In this document: piece after piece, positions 42,425 through 44,838 of the stretch
How the letters are laid out: the number at the start of each line of letters is the position of its first letter
Position numbering within the stretch: position 1 is the first letter of the stretch
Origin: Tolypocladium sp. Sup5 PDA-1
Taxonomy: Eukaryota > Ascomycota > Sordariomycetes > Hypocreales > Ophiocordycipitaceae
Length of the DNA stretch: 44,838 bases
NCBI GenBank assembly: GCA_000750105.3
Contig: JPHH03000110.1
Location: 1 to 44,838, forward strand
Reading direction: 5' to 3'
Program-made: the position numbers and the translations under genes
Notes under the pieces: generated by a model
Told to the model about the DNA's origin: nothing
What the model saw: the letters and a program-made list of their open reading frames with translations, nothing else
Databases searched by the model: none

Positions 42425-44838
42425 ACCCACCACACTGAGCCACGGGATTGCAAAAAGCCCAAGGATAGAGTAGATAGGCACATACCGCTGACCAATATTG
42501 CGTGGAACGGCGGTAGAGGGGGCGATTCCTGGCACGGATGGAGATCCTAGCAAATAGGAGCCAGACGTCGGAGGTATTATCCTCAAAGACTCAGCCAATG
42601 CTAGAGTCCAGGGCCATGTCAAAAAATTATAGTTTACTGAGAATCGCCGCATTTGACAGCAATTCTCTGCATATGGTTGCTATACTCGTTTGCCAATCTT
42701 GTTCCTTGGTCCTGATGGCAGTGGGTTACCAGGACGACCTCGAATCGGGAGTAGGTTTGCCGGACAAAAAATTGGGTGAAGGATCGGTGGCGTGACGGCG
42801 TGGGTCCTGCAAAGTTGCGCACTCTCCACGTTCGGCATCGCCACACACAGTGTGAAGGATGATTGAGGCCAATCCTTGATATTTCGTCTAGGACCATGGA
42901 GCGCAGTCACTGTCTTGTATCTTGACAGAATTTGCCGTAGGGATCAGAAACATATCGGGCAGAAATTTGGGTGCATGGTCTTTGCATCTTTGGCGTTGGC
43001 TCCCTGGCCGTGATGCCTTTAAGTTGCACAACATAAAGTCATGACCCATCGACGCTGGCTGCAAAGTTAGACTACTCCATAGCAATCTAGGAAATACGAG
43101 GTCTTCGGGGCAAGTGGCCCAGCGGAGACTGGTATTAATAGCAGGGGCCTTGGGCCCCTGCCGTCCAGGCCGAGTGCCGAGTCAAGTCTCCATTGTCAGG
43201 CCAGGCACATGCAGTGAGATGTAGCCGAGCATATAAATACGAGATATCTGACCGGATGAGATGCCGGTGGTATGATATCGCTTAATACGATGGCCGGATG
43301 GACGGTCGGTGGTCGGTAGTTTACCGACATAGGAATGGAGGAATGCGCCCTATCTATGACCACGGCTTACGAGGTTCCCAGTTCGGCAAACCGAACTCAT
43401 TCATTAAACAAACTACTTTACAATTGCCGCTGTGAAGAGTGAAGTTAGGGACTTTAATACCTATAGGAGCCGAGCCGTGTAGAGGCACTTACAGCGATAA
43501 CTCGGGCTGCCGTGCCGCGTAGGGCGTGGCGGTGAATGCCGGATAGACCCGCGCAAGAGAGCCAATAGGGAAGTGGTCGCCCTGGCGTTACCCTACCTAA
43601 CCTTATACCTTTCCCGGTTATTAGCATGGCATTGCTAGGCGAACCGAGGCTAGCTAGGCCACTAGCTAGCTATACGAGCGTTTTCCTACGGAAACATGTC
43701 TTAGATTGCAGTGAGAGAGGTTACGAATGCCACTGCTAGGTGACCCTGACTACGTTAAATGCCGGTTGCTCTATCACTATGCTCCGGTCGCTTACCCGCG
43801 AGGTCGGGCCTTGCACCGACATAGAGCAAGGGCTCGGGTACGTACACATGCCCCTAGGCCGCGTCTGGCTTGGAGTAGATGCGTAGATAAGCTCAAATTA
43901 CGTACTATACCTAAACAAACGCACCTGTGTAGAATTAGAACTAGGTTATTTTATCTAGAATAGGGAGCATTCTAGCTTATAAAATACGCTAGGACTATAT
44001 ATGCACTAGTATTCACGATACACTAGAGCATGTGGCGTACTAGTACGAAATCCGTCCTATGATAAGTCGCCTAGTATTCTCAATATACTAGTATGGATCC
44101 TGTACTAGAATGTAATATACATGGGCATGTCTGTCAACGCCGATCAAGGCCAAGGAGGGCCAAGGCCTCGTACAGCCTCAAGCTTGCGTCTCAAGCTTAC
44201 GACATCGCCAAGAGCCTCACTCCCGGAGACCTTCCTTTTCTTATGTATATAATGACTGTTATTTCTCGTTCAATTAGATAGAAATCAAGCTCTCTTCATT
44301 CTATGATTCTGACTGCATCCTGACGGTTGACACTGAGGGCGTTGGCATATACAGTATGTATGTATGTGTATTTTCCGTCCAGCGGCCGGAAGGCCGCTCA
44401 GGTCCCGGTGGGGCACAGGACGTGCTGAGCTAGTGGGTCTACACGCTACGTTTTCTTCCGTAAAATATAAACAAACCACCATCCAGCATTTAATCGGCTC
44501 TGAGGCGCTCAGTGATGAGCCTGGTGCCCGTCAGCGGGTTGTACAGGCGTGGCAACCGTATGCCCATTCGATTTGGTCTCCAAGAGACCGTCGTCGGAGA
44601 CTGCGAGCGCAGCCTCGGTTGACCCGGGCGGGCAAAGGGTGTTTTCGCACCCTCCGCATGGCCGAGTCTGGGGGAGAAGCTTTGACAAATGAAAAGGGGG
44701 AAGGGAAGGTGATGTTGCAGTCGCCTAGTGGCGAGGGCAAACCCATTCGAAGAAGGAGCTCGCCCTATCATAGCTGCGAGGCAAAGGCAAGGTAGACCTT
44801 GAAATCTTTACCATACAAACCTGCGCCCCACCCATGAT
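42425..44838. other. Gene-poor region with hairpins and short repeats
   Basis: About 2.4 kb without a supported gene. Perfect hairpins occur at 43141-43161 (gcaggggccttgggcccctgc), about 43308-43326 (gtcggta/taccgac), about 43380-43397 (gttcgg/ccgaac), about 43951-43972 (ctagaat/attctag) and about 44380-44399 (agcggcc/ggccgct). The stretch 43960-44100 is AT-rich and repeats variants of ctagtat. An imperfect direct repeat (ggcattgctaggcgaacc, gccactgctaggtgaccc) lies at about 43629 and 43731. It may be remains of an LTR or MITE-type element. Confidence 0.4.

Noticed and set aside
42413..43085. Series of minus-strand ORFs of 65-87 codons
   Set aside because: Successive frames overlap without shared splice sites; composition and content do not suggest protein.
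44364..44795. 143-codon plus-strand ORF near the right end
   Set aside because: It has no recognisable domain, contains palindromic and simple-sequence DNA, and is matched by equally long frames on the other strand.
1..44838. tRNA and rRNA genes
   Set aside because: I looked for T-loop-like ggttcgaa strings. The ones seen, such as at about 14537, lie inside coding exons and lack a matching acceptor stem; no rRNA-like sequence was noticed.

Overview
This window is nuclear DNA of a filamentous ascomycete, most likely a hypocrealean-type Sordariomycete. The genes have short GT-AG introns (about 44-100 bp) with CTAAC/CTGAC-like branch points. Several families are typical of these fungi: FunK1 kinases, NACHT-ankyrin STAND proteins, caspase-like/TPR proteins, a DUF3435 tyrosine recombinase, fungal Myb/SANT-like proteins and a GRDP-like protein. 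One block carries a textbook repeat-induced point mutation (RIP) signature. I cannot name the species. Exon structures were built by hand from splice signals and frame continuity. There were no database searches, so family names rest on recognised motifs.

Layout. 0-9.2 kb: the 3' part of a FunK1 kinase, two small convergent genes (1613-1999 + and 1989-2959 -) whose ends overlap by 11 bp, a 578-aa low-complexity gene (4091-5988 +) with a decayed copy of its own tail behind it, a broken minus-strand gene (7763-8379) and a 58-aa cysteine-rich protein (8995-9171 +). 9.4-24 kb: an APH-type kinase, a truncated Myb/SANT-like copy, an intact 989-aa NACHT-ankyrin protein (13065-16190 +), a second FunK1 copy that is deleted and frameshifted, a caspase-like/TPR gene with one stop and one frameshift (17298-20597 -), a divergent 294-aa unknown gene (20897-21832 +) and the intact 494-aa Myb/SANT-like gene (22007-23548 -). 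24-32 kb: mostly decay. It holds a GRDP-like (DUF1399) pseudogene, diverged tandem duplications, a 41-unit 17-bp minisatellite that interrupts a third Myb-family copy, a BTB-type remnant and a small MADS-like ORF. 32.5-35.1 kb: an intact three-exon DUF3435 recombinase (823 aa) with two C-terminal zinc fingers, transcribed leftward. 35.3-44.8 kb: a LINE reverse-transcriptase fragment, short tandem and inverted repeats, a RIP-mutated AT-rich block of about 2.3 kb with an ankyrin remnant, a TPR remnant and apparently gene-poor, hairpin-rich DNA.

Biological reading. DUF3435 recombinases of this type include the captains of Starships, the giant cargo-carrying fungal transposons. This one faces the side of the window that holds an NLR-type gene, a caspase-like/TPR gene and Myb/SANT-like genes. 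A Starship-like accessory island, partly decayed and carrying fungal innate-immunity or incompatibility-type genes, is therefore the leading hypothesis. No element ends were found, so it remains an inference. About half of the recognisable genes are intact; the rest are truncated, duplicated or mutated, as expected of a dispensable or subtelomeric region.
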